NCBI GenBank assembly: GCA_900553355.1
Contig: USDK01000005.1
Location: 1 to 64,000, forward strand
Length of the DNA stretch: 64,000 nucleotides
Origin: an uncultured Lachnospiraceae bacterium
GTDB lineage: Bacteria > Bacillota > Clostridia > Lachnospirales > Lachnospiraceae
Direction: 5' to 3'
Position numbers and translations under genes: made by a program. Below are positions 17,878 through 26,873 of the stretch, piece by piece. Each line of letters begins with the position of its first letter. The stretch's first letter is position 1. Below the pieces are notes generated by a model. The model was not told the DNA's origin. It was given only the letters and a program-made list of their open reading frames with translations, and did no database searches.

Positions 17878-19680
17878 TTACCTGTATTTGCTATCCTCAC
17901 CCCAATGAGTTTTTGAGCCGTCAGCGATTTCATCTTCATAATCCACATCACTGAACCGTTCCAACTCTTCTAAGTCGTCTTCTGTGCTGTCTGCTTCATT
18001 TGCTTGATAGGAAAGCGGCGGATATTCAATTTCATCATCCTGCACCCCGAAGAGGATAATATGGGCGTTGACACCGTCCCATACAACTTTGCGGACGAGT
18101 GTGCGGATCGCCACACGTTTCTGTTCTACGGTCATTTCATCTATGCTTGTCTTGAAAACGGACAGCAGTTGCCGCATGACGTCAAATTCGATATCGCTGA
18201 AAGTGTGCTGGGAAGTCAGTGCTTCCAGTTCATGGATCCGGGTGTCTGTTTCCTCACATTTCTGATTCAGCTGTTCAATGCGTCGTGCCACCTGATTCCT
18301 AACCGTGCTGTCACCCAAATCGGCTAGGGAATCAACCAGACCTTCAATTTTCTTTTCCAGTTCTTCTTTCTCATGACGGATAGAAGCCAGCTGATCTTCA
18401 TAGGCTGCACGGTTGCCGGTATAGAATTTCCGGCTTTGTTCCAGCTGGTCAATGAAGAAACCTTTGTCATCTTCCAGCAGCTTGATCTGCTCGATCACAG
18501 CCAGATCCAGTGTGTTCCCATTGGCATTTTTACTGTTGCACATGGAACGTTTGCTGCGCTCTTTTAATTTGCATACATAAGTGTATATCGGCTTCCCGTC
18601 AGCAGTTTTTCGCTTGCTGATTTTCGGATACATACGGCTGCCGCAGGTGCAGTATAAAAGACCGGTCAGGAGTGCTTCGTTATTCCGAGGCTTTCGGTAT
18701 GCCTTACTTTTATTCCGATCCAGAGACTCCTGTACAGAAATCCAGACTTTGCCCGGAACAATGCCCTGATGCAGACCTACCGCAACAATCCATTCATCGG
18801 GCGGAAGATAGGTGACGGCTTTCCCTTTTTCCTGTTTGGTGCAGTTATATACCATCATGCCATGGACGCTGTCGAATTCATCTTTGGCAGAATTAAGATC
18901 TGCGTTCTCTTTTACAAAAAAGTTATATGCGTTTACATCCGCGATCATGTAAACCGGATTCTGTAAGATAGACTTGATTGAAAAACGGGTAAAGAGTTTA
19001 TTGTTTTTTGTTTTAAGTCCCCGCTTTATTAATTCTGCTTCTACAGAAGTCAGAGAATCGTGTTCGATATACAGGCTGTAGATCAGACGGACAATTTCTG
19101 ATTCTTCCGGTATCAGTTTCAGCTTGCAGGCCTTTTTTGCTTTCCCGTCTATGGTAACTTTCTGTACCGATTCTGAGGCATATCCTGTGGGAGTTGTTCC
19201 CCCAAGCCATCGTCCGGTTTTCGCCAGTTCATGCATATTATCTCTGATACGCTCGGCTATGGTTTCACGCTCCAGCTGGGAAAAAACAGAAGCTATATAC
19301 ATCATGGCCCGTCCCATGGGAGTTCCGGTATCAAACTGTTCTCGGATAGATATGAAAGCAATGTCCAGTCTTGACAATTCTTCAATAAGGCTGGAAAAGT
19401 CACTGATATTCCGGCTGATTCGGTCCAGGCGGTAGACAATGATCGCTTTGAACTTACGCTGCCTTGCAGCTTCCATCATTTTTTTAAAGTCCGGTCGGTT
19501 GAGATTACCGCCGGAAAAGCCTTCATCCTCATACACTAAAATATGATCCTGTGGAATTTCAGTATAATGTGCCTGGATATATTCTTTGCAGAGTTCAACC
19601 TGATTGCCGATGCTTTCACCTTTGCCGGTGAATTTTGACTTTCGGGAATAGATGGCAATATAATTCTCATTTTCTTTCAT
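17878..19680 (-). CDS. Large serine recombinase (integrase of the element)
   Basis: A 600-residue serine integrase. The resolvase domain (1-150) has I-A-I-Y-S-R-K-S with catalytic Ser15, EDEGFSGGNLNRPDFKKM and the arginine motif YRLDRISRNISDFS. A recombinase domain follows (about 160-300), then a zinc ribbon (LLYCTCGSR, later YVCKLK and SMCNS), and a coiled coil near 410-470. The domain order matches TndX/TnpX of clostridial elements. The stop codon lies directly at the attL core, so the gene reads out of the element. It would excise and integrate the element through GA cores; no separate excisionase was identified, which is usual for this group. Confidence 0.93.
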   Translation of the reverse strand: MKENENYIAIYSRKSKFTGKGESIGNQVELCKEYIQAHYTEIPQDHILVYEDEGFSGGNLNRPDFKKMMEAARQRKFKAIIVYRLDRISRNISDFSSLIEELSRLDIAFISIREQFDTGTPMGRAMMYIASVFSQLERETIAERIRDNMHELAKTGRWLGGTTPTGYASESVQKVTIDGKAKKACKLKLIPEESEIVRLIYSLYIEHDSLTSVEAELIKRGLKTKNNKLFTRFSIKSILQNPVYMIADVNAYNFFVKENADLNSAKDEFDSVHGMMVYNCTKQEKGKAVTYLPPDEWIVAVGLHQGIVPGKVWISVQESLDRNKSKAYRKPRNNEALLTGLLYCTCGSRMYPKISKRKTADGKPIYTYVCKLKERSKRSMCNSKNANGNTLDLAVIEQIKLLEDDKGFFIDQLEQSRKFYTGNRAAYEDQLASIRHEKEELEKKIEGLVDSLADLGDSTVRNQVARRIEQLNQKCEETDTRIHELEALTSQHTFSDIEFDVMRQLLSVFKTSIDEMTVEQKRVAIRTLVRKVVWDGVNAHIILFGVQDDEIEYPPLSYQANEADSTEDDLEELERFSDVDYEDEIADGSKTHWGEDSKYR

Positions 19681-19832
19681 TATGTTTCTCCTTATTATAC
19701 GATATATGACTTAAGCTATTATATCATATAGTATAAAACGGGTAAATGGTAATAGAGACATATATGCGTATAAAAGTAAAGTATGAATAACTTTCAAATC
19801 TTGAAATTAATATCAGTCAAAAAGCTCTTTCC

Positions 19833-19970
19833 TCAACAAATTTCATCCGTGTTCTTGGAAAAATTTTTGTACTGACGTGGTGAACATCCATACATTTTAC
19901 AGAAAAGAGATGAGAATGTACTTGTATTGGAAAATGATAGAAGCTTTGCAATGTCGGCTCCGATCATCAT
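19833..19970 (-). pseudogene. Remnant of an AraC family regulator (C-terminal helix-turn-helix only)
   Basis: A 45-codon frame reads I-A-K-L-L-S-F-S-N-T-S-T-F-S-S-L-F then YGCSPRQYKN, which is the last helix-turn-helix of an AraC regulator with the family's S-P-x-x-Y/F motif. There is a stop in frame just upstream and no sensor domain, so the gene is dead. AraC proteins are often encoded beside sugar-uptake operons; this could be the lost regulator of a former neighbour. Confidence 0.65.
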
Positions 19971-20091
19971 ATTTTAGATAAAATGTTTTGTATAGTTCTA
20001 CAGGTTGGCTGGAGCTGAGAAAATAATTTTGAAATATTGTACAAAAATAAAAAAAGAAAATTGTAATATATGATGAAAAGAAAAATAGCTA

Positions 20092-20120
20092 TAGACAAAT
20101 GGACCGAGAGCTGTTAATAT
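20092..20120 (+). promoter_or_regulatory. Promoter of the beta-glucoside PTS operon
   Basis: TAGACA at 20092-20097 and TAATAT at 20115-20120, 17 bp apart. The start point would be about 20127, just before the antiterminator site, as expected for a BglG/LicT-controlled leader. Confidence 0.6.
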
Positions 20121-20133
20121 ATACAGGTAAATT

Positions 20134-20212
20134 AAGTTTGTTATTACGTAATGGTAAGCAAGACTGTTTATAATACTGACTGGGATAAATAGTATTATAG
20201 GCAGTTTTTTTT
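20134..20212 (+). promoter_or_regulatory. RAT antiterminator site and overlapping terminator upstream of bglG
   Basis: The stretch 20134-20165 fits the ribonucleic antiterminator of the BglG/LicT family: G-T-T-T-G-T-T-A-T-T-A in the 5' half and AAGCAAGACT in the 3' half. Its 3' end overlaps the 5' arm of an intrinsic terminator (20162-20212) with stem TATAATACT/AGTATTATA, outer CTG/CAG pairs and eight T. Binding of unphosphorylated-sensor BglG would stop the terminator from forming. A second copy lies at 21102. Confidence 0.75.
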
Positions 20213-20256
20213 ATGGCAGAGCCGTTTTGGATGCTTGCCGGAGGGGGCAGGAACAG

Positions 20257-21096
20257 GTGAAGATCGTCAGAGTTCTGAATACAAATGCAGTTGTATCGCT
20301 GGACCCGTGCGGCCGGGAAATCATCATTACCGGCGCCGGCATCGGGTTTAAAAAGAAAAAGGGCGAGGAGCTGGACAAGTCCCGCGTGGAGAAGATCTAC
20401 TGTCTGAAGAATGCGGAGGACAATTACAGGCTCCAGCAGGTGGTGAGGGAAATATCGGAGAAATATCTGGAGATTGCCGGCAAGGTAGTCACTGCTTCCA
20501 GAGAAGCAGGCCTGAAGGTGAGAGATACCCTCTACGTGACGTTGACAGACCACATCAATTCTGCTGTGGAGAGATACCAGAGAGGTATCAGCCTTAAGAA
20601 TCTGATGCGACACGAGATCCGAAAATTTTATCCCCAGGAATACAGGGTAGCTCAGGAGGCCATTGAGTGGATACGGCGTATGACTGACTTTGACCTGGGA
20701 AAAGACGAGGCGGGATTTATCGCCATGCATATCATATCCTCAGAGCTTGAGAGCAACGAGGTTTCAGATGTGCAGAAGATGACAGAGCTGATCAATGCCA
20801 TTATCAAGATTGTCAAAATACATTTCAGGATTGAATTTGACGAGGATTCTGTGTCCTATCAGAGATTTCTGACACATTTAAAATTCTTCTCATCCAGAGT
20901 CCTGGACGGTGAGGTCTACCAGGACAGCATGGAGGAGATATACCAGGCAATGGTGGCACAGAACGGGCATGCCTACACGGGTGTGGAAAAGGTGGCCCGG
21001 TTCATTGAAAAGCAGTATGGATACCGGCTCAGCATAGATGAGGAGCTGTATCTTCTGATCCATATAAAGAGAATACTGGACGAACAGCACCGCTAA
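20257..21096 (+). CDS. BglG/LicT family transcriptional antiterminator
   Basis: A 279-residue antiterminator of normal family length. I start it at GTG 20257 behind GGAGGGGG. Residues 1-58 are the CAT RNA-binding domain (MKIVRVLNTNAVVSLD, then ITGAGIGFKKKKGEEL). PRD1 (about 65-170) contains LTDHINSAVERYQRG and RHEIRKFYPQEY; PRD2 (about 172-279) contains MTELINAIIKIVKIHF and DEELYLLIHIKRIL. Conserved histidines in TDHI, RHEI, AMHI, THL and IHI are the expected EII/HPr phosphorylation sites. It would permit read-through at the two RAT sites when the sugar is transported. It is promoter-proximal, so it also controls itself. Confidence 0.93.
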   Translation: MKIVRVLNTNAVVSLDPCGREIIITGAGIGFKKKKGEELDKSRVEKIYCLKNAEDNYRLQQVVREISEKYLEIAGKVVTASREAGLKVRDTLYVTLTDHINSAVERYQRGISLKNLMRHEIRKFYPQEYRVAQEAIEWIRRMTDFDLGKDEAGFIAMHIISSELESNEVSDVQKMTELINAIIKIVKIHFRIEFDEDSVSYQRFLTHLKFFSSRVLDGEVYQDSMEEIYQAMVAQNGHAYTGVEKVARFIEKQYGYRLSIDEELYLLIHIKRILDEQHR

Positions 21097-21101
21097 TTCA
21101 C

Positions 21102-21191
21102 AGGTTTGTTATTATTCAGTTAAGCAAGACCTGGCCCTGAGGGGCGCATTTCCCGGGAAAATGCGCTCTTTAAGGCCAGGTCTTTCTTTTT
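21102..21191 (+). promoter_or_regulatory. Second RAT site and terminator, between bglG and the PTS gene
   Basis: The RAT-like stretch 21102-21132 shares G-T-T-T-G-T-T-A-T-T-A and TAAGCAAGAC with the first copy at 20134. It overlaps a terminator at 21127-21191 with stem AGACCTGGCC/GGCCAGGTCT, an inner GCGCATTT/AAATGCGC stem and a T-rich tail. Transport and hydrolase genes are thus under a second antitermination step. Confidence 0.75.
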
Positions 21192-21237
21192 CCGGAGACT
21201 TCCGGGATACATATATCAATTCTAATGAGGTGAAGAT

Positions 21238-23133
21238 ATGGATTACGCAAGTGTTGCAAAGAAAATCCTGCAGCGTGTGGGAGGAAAAGAAAATGTGATC
21301 AGCCTCGTACACTGTATGACCAGGCTGAGATTCACGCTGAAAGACGAGTCCATTGTGGACGACGAGGCAGTGAAAAAGACAAAAGGTGTTATGGGAGTGA
21401 TGAAGAAGGCGGGACAGTACCAGATCATCATAGGAAATGATGTGGCCAATGTCTTTGCGGAGCTGAACAAGCTCGGCAGCTTTTCAAACGAGGCTCCGAA
21501 GAAGGCGCCCCGGAAGCAGGAAAAGAAGGGGGTCGTCTCCATGCTGATGGACACGATTTCTGGTATTATGGCACCGGTCATTCCGGCGATCATCGGCGCG
21601 GCCATGATCAAGGTACTTCTGACGCTGCTGCCAATGATAGGTGTGCTTGATACAGAAGGAAATACCTATAACCTGTTAAGCGTTATAGGAGACGGCGCCT
21701 TTTTCTTTATGCCTGTTTTGATCGCCATCTCTGCATCAAAGAAATTCGGGACAAATATGTACTATGCGGCCAGCATTGCGCTTATCATGCTCCATCCCAA
21801 TTTCATTTCCTTGATGAGCAATGCAAACGAGGCGGGAGAGGTGGTAAAATTCCTCGGCTTTATCCCGGTTACCTATGCTTCTTATTCCTACTCGGTCATC
21901 CCGATCATCCTTGCGGTATGGTCCCTGCAGTATGTGGAGAAGCTGGCAGATAAGATTACGCCCGTGGTGACCAAGAACTTCCTGCGCCCCATGCTGGTGG
22001 TGCTGATCGAGGCACCGATCGCCCTGATCGTACTGGGACCTCTGGGGGCAATCCTCGGCAATGTCCTGTCAGATATCGTATACTTTATCCATGACCAGCT
22101 CGGCTTTATCGCCATCGGATTGGTGGCCGGTATTTATCCGTTTGTTGTCATGGCCGGCATGCACCACGCATTTACCCCGATAAAGCTCGGTATGATCGCA
22201 ACAACCGGATATGAGAACTTTATCTGTATCGGTGAGCTATGCTCCAACATGGCGCAGGGTGCTGCTTCTCTCGCCGTATCTGTAAAGAGCAAAAACAAAG
22301 ACTTCAAACAGGTTGCCGGCTCCTCCGCATTCTCCGCACTTGTGGCAGGTATTACGGAGCCCGCTCTCTACGGTGTGACACTGAGACTGAAAAGGCCAAT
22401 GCTGGGGGCCTGCATCGGAGCTGTCGCAGGCGGACTCTTCGGCGGTTTTTTCCAGATGAAGTGCTTTGGCATCGCGACACCGGCAATCGTGACGATCGTC
22501 CAGTATGTGGAGGAGGACAGAGCAGCCAGCCTTCTGATAGCAGCCCTTACCATTGTCATAACAATCATTGTGGCATTTATCGCCACTATGCTGATCGGCT
22601 TTGAAGACATTGTGGACGAGGATGATGAGGATATTCTGTCAGAAGAAGCCAAGCCTGCAGCCGCTCCCCTTCCGGAGGGAAGAGAAATCCGTATTTCGAG
22701 CCCTATCCAGGGAGAGTGCATCCCGCTGGATCAGGTGAAGGACGCTACATTTTCACAGGGAATCCTGGGAAAAGGAGCCGCTGTCATCCCGGAGAAGGGC
22801 GAAGTGGCATCCCCCTTTGACGGGAAGATAGATATGATGTTTGAGACCGGACATGCGGTCGGGATGACCAGCAGTGACGGTGTGGAATTGCTGATACATG
22901 TAGGCATGGACACGGTAAATCTGGAGGGAAAATATTTCTATCCGAAAAAGGCTTCCGGAGATACAGTCAAGAAGGGAGAAGTTATCCTGGAGTTTGACAA
23001 GGATGAGATCGTGAAGGCGGGATATGACATCACGACTCCGGTCATCGTATCCAACACGGATGCATTTGCGGATGTGTCTGCCACCGCCTCCGGGCCGGTG
23101 AAGGAGCTTGATGAGATACTGGTAATACGCTGA
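21238..23133 (+). CDS. Beta-glucoside PTS transporter subunit IIBCA
   Basis: A 631-residue fused enzyme II. EIIB comes first (residues 1-85) with the phosphocysteine Cys26 in LVHCMTRLRF. EIIC (about 105-460) has about ten helices and the GMHHAFTPI and GITEPALYGV motifs of the glucose/beta-glucoside superfamily. EIIA (about 480-631) has its active-site His554 in LLIHVGMDTVNL. It imports and phosphorylates beta-glucosides such as cellobiose, arbutin or salicin; the exact sugar cannot be read. ATG 21238 follows GAGGTGA. It is the middle gene of a three-gene cargo and probably also signals to BglG by phosphorylating it. Confidence 0.93.
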   Translation: MDYASVAKKILQRVGGKENVISLVHCMTRLRFTLKDESIVDDEAVKKTKGVMGVMKKAGQYQIIIGNDVANVFAELNKLGSFSNEAPKKAPRKQEKKGVVSMLMDTISGIMAPVIPAIIGAAMIKVLLTLLPMIGVLDTEGNTYNLLSVIGDGAFFFMPVLIAISASKKFGTNMYYAASIALIMLHPNFISLMSNANEAGEVVKFLGFIPVTYASYSYSVIPIILAVWSLQYVEKLADKITPVVTKNFLRPMLVVLIEAPIALIVLGPLGAILGNVLSDIVYFIHDQLGFIAIGLVAGIYPFVVMAGMHHAFTPIKLGMIATTGYENFICIGELCSNMAQGAASLAVSVKSKNKDFKQVAGSSAFSALVAGITEPALYGVTLRLKRPMLGACIGAVAGGLFGGFFQMKCFGIATPAIVTIVQYVEEDRAASLLIAALTIVITIIVAFIATMLIGFEDIVDEDDEDILSEEAKPAAAPLPEGREIRISSPIQGECIPLDQVKDATFSQGILGKGAAVIPEKGEVASPFDGKIDMMFETGHAVGMTSSDGVELLIHVGMDTVNLEGKYFYPKKASGDTVKKGEVILEFDKDEIVKAGYDITTPVIVSNTDAFADVSATASGPVKELDEILVIR

Positions 23134-23157
23134 TTGAAAAGAAAAGGAGGAAGAGAC

Positions 23158-24618
23158 ATGGAACAGATGAGAGCATCAGGATTTCCGAAGGGATTTCTCT
23201 GGGGGAGTGCTTCTGCCGCCTATCAGATAGAAGGCGGATGGAAGGAAGGCGGAAAAGGGATGACGAACTGGGATGCGTTTGTGCGCATCCCGGGCAAGAC
23301 CTACAAAGCCACCACAGGGGATGTGGCAGTGGACCACTATCACAGGTACAAAGAAGATATTGCGCTGATGGCAGAGATGGGGCTGAAGACATACCGTTTC
23401 TCTGTCTCCTGGGCCAGGATCTTCCCTGAGGGGACCGGGGAGGTCAACGAGGAGGGAATGGCCTTTTACCAGGATATCATTGACGAGTGCCTGAAATACA
23501 ACATAGAGCCCATGGTGACTATTTACCACTGGGATCTGCCCCAGGCCCTTGTCGATGAGTATCAGGGGTGGGAGAGCCCCCGCATCATCGATGATTATGT
23601 ACATTATGCAAAAACGCTGTTTTCTAGGTTTGACGGCAAGGTGAAGTACTGGATCACTCTGAACGAGCAGAATATATTTACTTCGCTGGGATGGCTGACA
23701 GCCCAGCATCCGCCGGGTAAATTTGATGACCAGAAAATGTTCTACCAGGTCAATCATCATGCGTTTATGGCTCATGCAAAGGCGGTGTTGGCCTACCGGC
23801 AGATGGGAGGAAAGGGACAGATAGGGGCGAGCTTTGCCTACACCCCCTCCTATGCCCTGGACTGCAAGCCTATCAACGCTATGGCAAAAGCCAACTACGA
23901 TGACCTGAAAAACTACTGGTGGATGGATGTATATGCATACGGGCGTTATCCTGTTGCGGCGATGACATATCTGAAGAAAAAGGGGATTGCGCCGGACATA
24001 GCTGATGGAGACAAGGAGATTCTCAGACAGGCGGCATCACAAATCACGTTTATGGGCGTGAACTATTACCAGAGCTGTGTGTGCGAGTACAATCCCATGG
24101 ATGGAGTCACTCCCTACGGGACTATGAACACGACCGGTGTTAAGGGCTCTGCCCAGGAGCTGGGGATGCCAGGGATTTACAAAAATCCGGCCAATCCGTA
24201 TCTGATGACCACAGACTGGGACTGGAGTATCGATCCTTCGGGACTTCAGTTCTGCTGCAGAGAGATTACGAGCCGCTATGCGCTGCCCATAGTCATCTCT
24301 GAGAACGGACTGGGAGCATTTGACAAGAAGACTGAGGACGATCAGATACATGACGAGTACAGGATCTGCTACCTGAAAGAGCATATCAAGGCGCTGGGAG
24401 AAGCTGTGGAGGAGGGCTGCCAGGTACTGGCCTACTGTACCTGGTCCTTCACTGACCTTTTGAGCTGGCTGAATGGATATCAGAAGCGATATGGTTTCGT
24501 TTATGTGGACCGGGAAGAAGAGGAGGGTGGCACACTGAACCGCTTCAAAAAGGACAGCTTTTACTGGTACAAAAAAGTTATTGAAACAAATGGGAAAGAA
24601 ATCTTTGAAGAGGAGTAA
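23158..24618 (+). CDS. 6-phospho-beta-glucosidase (GH1)
   Basis: A 486-residue glycoside hydrolase family 1 enzyme. The N-terminus FPKGFLWGSASAAYQIEGG is the GH1 signature. The acid/base is Glu170 in TLNEQN and the nucleophile Glu382 in ISENGLGA. The residues S436, K443 and Y445 keep the S-x6-K-x-Y spacing that binds the 6-phosphate in phospho-beta-glucosidases, so a phosphorylated substrate is well supported. ATG 23158 has AAGGAGG eight bases before it; an upstream in-frame start at 23134 would overlap that site. It cleaves the sugar phosphate delivered by the PTS into glucose 6-phosphate and an aglycone or glucose. Confidence 0.94.
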   Translation: MEQMRASGFPKGFLWGSASAAYQIEGGWKEGGKGMTNWDAFVRIPGKTYKATTGDVAVDHYHRYKEDIALMAEMGLKTYRFSVSWARIFPEGTGEVNEEGMAFYQDIIDECLKYNIEPMVTIYHWDLPQALVDEYQGWESPRIIDDYVHYAKTLFSRFDGKVKYWITLNEQNIFTSLGWLTAQHPPGKFDDQKMFYQVNHHAFMAHAKAVLAYRQMGGKGQIGASFAYTPSYALDCKPINAMAKANYDDLKNYWWMDVYAYGRYPVAAMTYLKKKGIAPDIADGDKEILRQAASQITFMGVNYYQSCVCEYNPMDGVTPYGTMNTTGVKGSAQELGMPGIYKNPANPYLMTTDWDWSIDPSGLQFCCREITSRYALPIVISENGLGAFDKKTEDDQIHDEYRICYLKEHIKALGEAVEEGCQVLAYCTWSFTDLLSWLNGYQKRYGFVYVDREEEEGGTLNRFKKDSFYWYKKVIETNGKEIFEEE

Positions 24619-24706
24619 AATACAGAAGATTTATTCTTGACAGGACCGCTAGACAGGTGTGAGACCTCGATAAAAGTCTATTATTATAAATTAATCATGT
24701 AATAGA

Positions 24707-24737
24707 GTAACAGGCGGTATTTAGTTCCACCTGTTAC
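24707..24737. terminator. Hairpin between the PTS operon and the relaxase gene
   Basis: Inverted repeat GTAACAGG/CCTGTTAC with a 15-base loop lies between two convergent genes. There is no clear T run on either side, so terminator activity is only likely. It marks the right edge of the PTS cargo. Confidence 0.45.
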
Positions 24738-26452
24738 CGTTCATGATTATGCACTTTTTTCTTCAGTCGGACAGGCTGCTCTTTCCTGCGTTCCATTTCC
24801 CGTGCAATTCGTTTTTGATAAGTACGGTCATGAAAAGCTTCTGGATCTTCACCGAGCCGATCGTCTATGTCACTGACAGACTCATGAAACAGGGAAGCAT
24901 CGAATTTCTGTCCCATCGTGGCATATAATTTCTGATAAACCTGATCCCTGATCATATCTCTTTCGTCAACTCTTGCATCGAACAGCTCCGCAGATTTTTC
25001 GGGACTGACATCTGCTTTGATTTCCTGATACTTTTTTTGATTTTCTGTCAGCTGATCAGATAAGATGTCATACTGGGCATCCAGTTTCTTTAAAAAGTCT
25101 TTCTGATTTTTAAGAGCGATTTCACTCGTCTTTATTTCGGATTCATTGTGAAAGTAATTATCACAGATAAGCCGTTCTTTCTGCGACAGCAATTCTTCAA
25201 TATCCTCAGTAAGAGTTGTGATCTTCTGGCTGATCTGATAGTACTGTACCGGCTGCAAAAAGCTGAGTTTCTTTTTCTGTGCCTGAAGAGACTTCTTTTC
25301 TGTCTGCTTTGTCCGGATTGTCTTTGTGATAGCTTTGTATTTCTTCAAAACCGGTGTAATCATAGAAATCCATTCTCTGGTGGAGGATGCCTGCATACGG
25401 TTATGGAACAGATAGTAACGGATCATGATCATAGTGCCCCGGAGCTGCTCCAATCGTTTTGCGACGGAATGGATATTTTCGCTGACTGTCTTTGTTAGTT
25501 TCTCTACCTGCCGTTTTAATTCCCGGAAGAGTCGATTGTCTTTCCGAATCTGGCGGTTGATCTCACAGCGGTCGGAAATCAATCCTTTCTTCTCCATATC
25601 TCTTGCATGGTATCCCTCATGGATGGTAGGCTGTTCATCACGTCCCTGATCAGCAAAACTACGGTGATCTATCCGGGTGTCGATCTGATGTTCCTGTAAA
25701 GTATGGTTGACTGCATCTGCCCATGCTTTCCGCCATTCTCGAAGCTGTGCTTCGCTGTTCCACTGTTCTGAAACAGGATTCTGTCTGCCGAAACGGGTGC
25801 TTTTCGGATGTTTGTCTGCTCGGATATAACCATGTTCCTGGGCTGCTGAAGGTGCCATATATACCTTTTTTTTTCCGACTTTATAAGGATATTGCTTTTC
25901 CCACCCCTTTGTCTGAGCATCTTTAAATTCGGAGGCAGTAAAGCCTTTTTCTTCCCCATTCCTGATGCAGAGGTATTCTTTCTGTGTTTTATACTGCCAG
26001 GTTCCGTCAGTTTCCAGCGGGCGGACGGTTAGCAGGATATGGGCGTGGGGATTATGACCGTCTGTATCGTGGATCGCAAAGTCAGCACACATTCCCATAT
26101 CGACAAAATTATTTTGGATGAAATCACGGAGTAATGAGATTTGTGCCTTCCTTGGCAGTTCAATGGGAAGTGCTACAACAAATTCTCTGGCAAGCCTGCT
26201 GTCTTTGGTTTTCTCGGCTCGTTCCACGGCATTCCAGAGCTGCTCCCGATCTTTCCATTCTGGTGAAGCCTTTGGAGGGAGAAGGACTTCCTGAAAAATA
26301 AGTCCCTGTTTCCGGGTATAATCATGCTGGACACCATCGTAATCATTACACATGCGACTGCAACTAAGATAGGCAGAAGCAGCAACGGCGGAACGGCCTG
26401 CGCCACGGCTGACCACTTTTGCCGACATATGGTAAATTGCGATAACGATCAT
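24734..26452 (-). CDS. MobA/MobL (MobQ) family relaxase
   Basis: A 572-residue relaxase. The N-terminus MIVIAIYHMSAKVVSRGAGR then S-A-V-A-A-S-A-Y-L-S is typical of MobQ proteins, with the catalytic tyrosine in A-Y-L-S. The metal-binding triad is in HNPHAHILLTVRP, preceded by ADFAIHDTDG. Residues about 290-520 form a long charged coiled coil, as in other Gram-positive MobA/MobL proteins; no primase domain is seen. It would nick at the TAAGTGCG site at 26830 and lead single-strand transfer with a helper conjugation system. The ATG follows AGGAAGGAG very closely. Confidence 0.92.
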   Translation of the reverse strand: MIVIAIYHMSAKVVSRGAGRSAVAASAYLSCSRMCNDYDGVQHDYTRKQGLIFQEVLLPPKASPEWKDREQLWNAVERAEKTKDSRLAREFVVALPIELPRKAQISLLRDFIQNNFVDMGMCADFAIHDTDGHNPHAHILLTVRPLETDGTWQYKTQKEYLCIRNGEEKGFTASEFKDAQTKGWEKQYPYKVGKKKVYMAPSAAQEHGYIRADKHPKSTRFGRQNPVSEQWNSEAQLREWRKAWADAVNHTLQEHQIDTRIDHRSFADQGRDEQPTIHEGYHARDMEKKGLISDRCEINRQIRKDNRLFRELKRQVEKLTKTVSENIHSVAKRLEQLRGTMIMIRYYLFHNRMQASSTREWISMITPVLKKYKAITKTIRTKQTEKKSLQAQKKKLSFLQPVQYYQISQKITTLTEDIEELLSQKERLICDNYFHNESEIKTSEIALKNQKDFLKKLDAQYDILSDQLTENQKKYQEIKADVSPEKSAELFDARVDERDMIRDQVYQKLYATMGQKFDASLFHESVSDIDDRLGEDPEAFHDRTYQKRIAREMERRKEQPVRLKKKVHNHER

Positions 26453-26873
26453 CTCCTTCCTGTGAATATCGCTGTACTATAAAGGAGCATGGTTGTTTCC
26501 ATGTTTTTCTACAGAAAAGCTGCCGGTGGCAGGTTTTCTCAGACAGCCATCTCCGGCTGGAGGATCCTGCCGGAAAATTTGCCGGTGTTCTTCCGGCAGG
26601 TGTATCCGCCGGAGTCTGGCGGATGGATGGCTGCATAGCCGGTGCTGCCTGCCAGCAGCGGATAGCCCTCGGCAGAGCGCACGAGCCCGACCAGCGGGAG
26701 GGATACCACCGCTTCACGGGGACCCCGCAAAGCCTGCTTTGTGGGGAGAGGAGGAGCAAGGTAGCGTCCGTAGTTTCCGCCGGAGGCGAAAACGGAGGAA
26801 AGCGGACTTTGCGACGACGAAGTGGTGAGTAAGTGCGCCCTTCGGGAATAAAAACATGCAGAGCTATTGCTGC
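26453..26873. other. Gene-free structured region upstream of the relaxase, with the putative oriT
   Basis: 421 bases unusually rich in inverted repeats: CCTGCCGGAA/TTCCGGCAGG (26566-26600), ATCCGCC/GGCGGAT (26604-26624) and further short stems up to 26760. Long open frames here lack ribosome sites and family matches and are rejected as genes. The dense hairpins and the nic-like sequence at the right end suggest the mobilization origin and possibly a single-strand initiation site. Confidence 0.6.
26780..26845 (-). other. Putative oriT with RSF1010-like nic site
   Basis: TAAGTGCGCCCT at 26830-26841 matches the core nic sequence known for RSF1010-type MobQ origins, where cutting is between G and C of TAAGTGCG/CCCT, here 26837/26838. 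An imperfect inverted repeat GTTTCCGCC/GGCGAAAAC lies about 45 bp to the left (26778-26799). It sits about 380 bp upstream of the relaxase gene start, between it and the DUF3847 gene. The strand of transfer is not certain. Confidence 0.65.

Larger units (their letters stand above)
19681..20256. other. Gene-free stretch between recombinase and bglG
   Basis: 576 bases of AT-rich DNA. It holds the recombinase upstream region (19681-19750), an AraC gene remnant on the minus strand (19833-19970), a promoter (20092-20120) and the first antiterminator/terminator (20134-20212). Nothing else is recognisable. It marks the left edge of the PTS cargo. Confidence 0.7.

Noticed and set aside
20089..20730. 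Minus-strand frame of 213 codons opposite bglG
   Set aside because: It is the mirror of a well-supported antiterminator and crosses the RAT site and promoter.
26364..26828. Long open frames on both strands between relaxase and DUF3847 gene
   Set aside because: They overlap dense inverted repeats, have no ribosome sites, skewed composition and no family likeness; the region is better explained as oriT and structured DNA.
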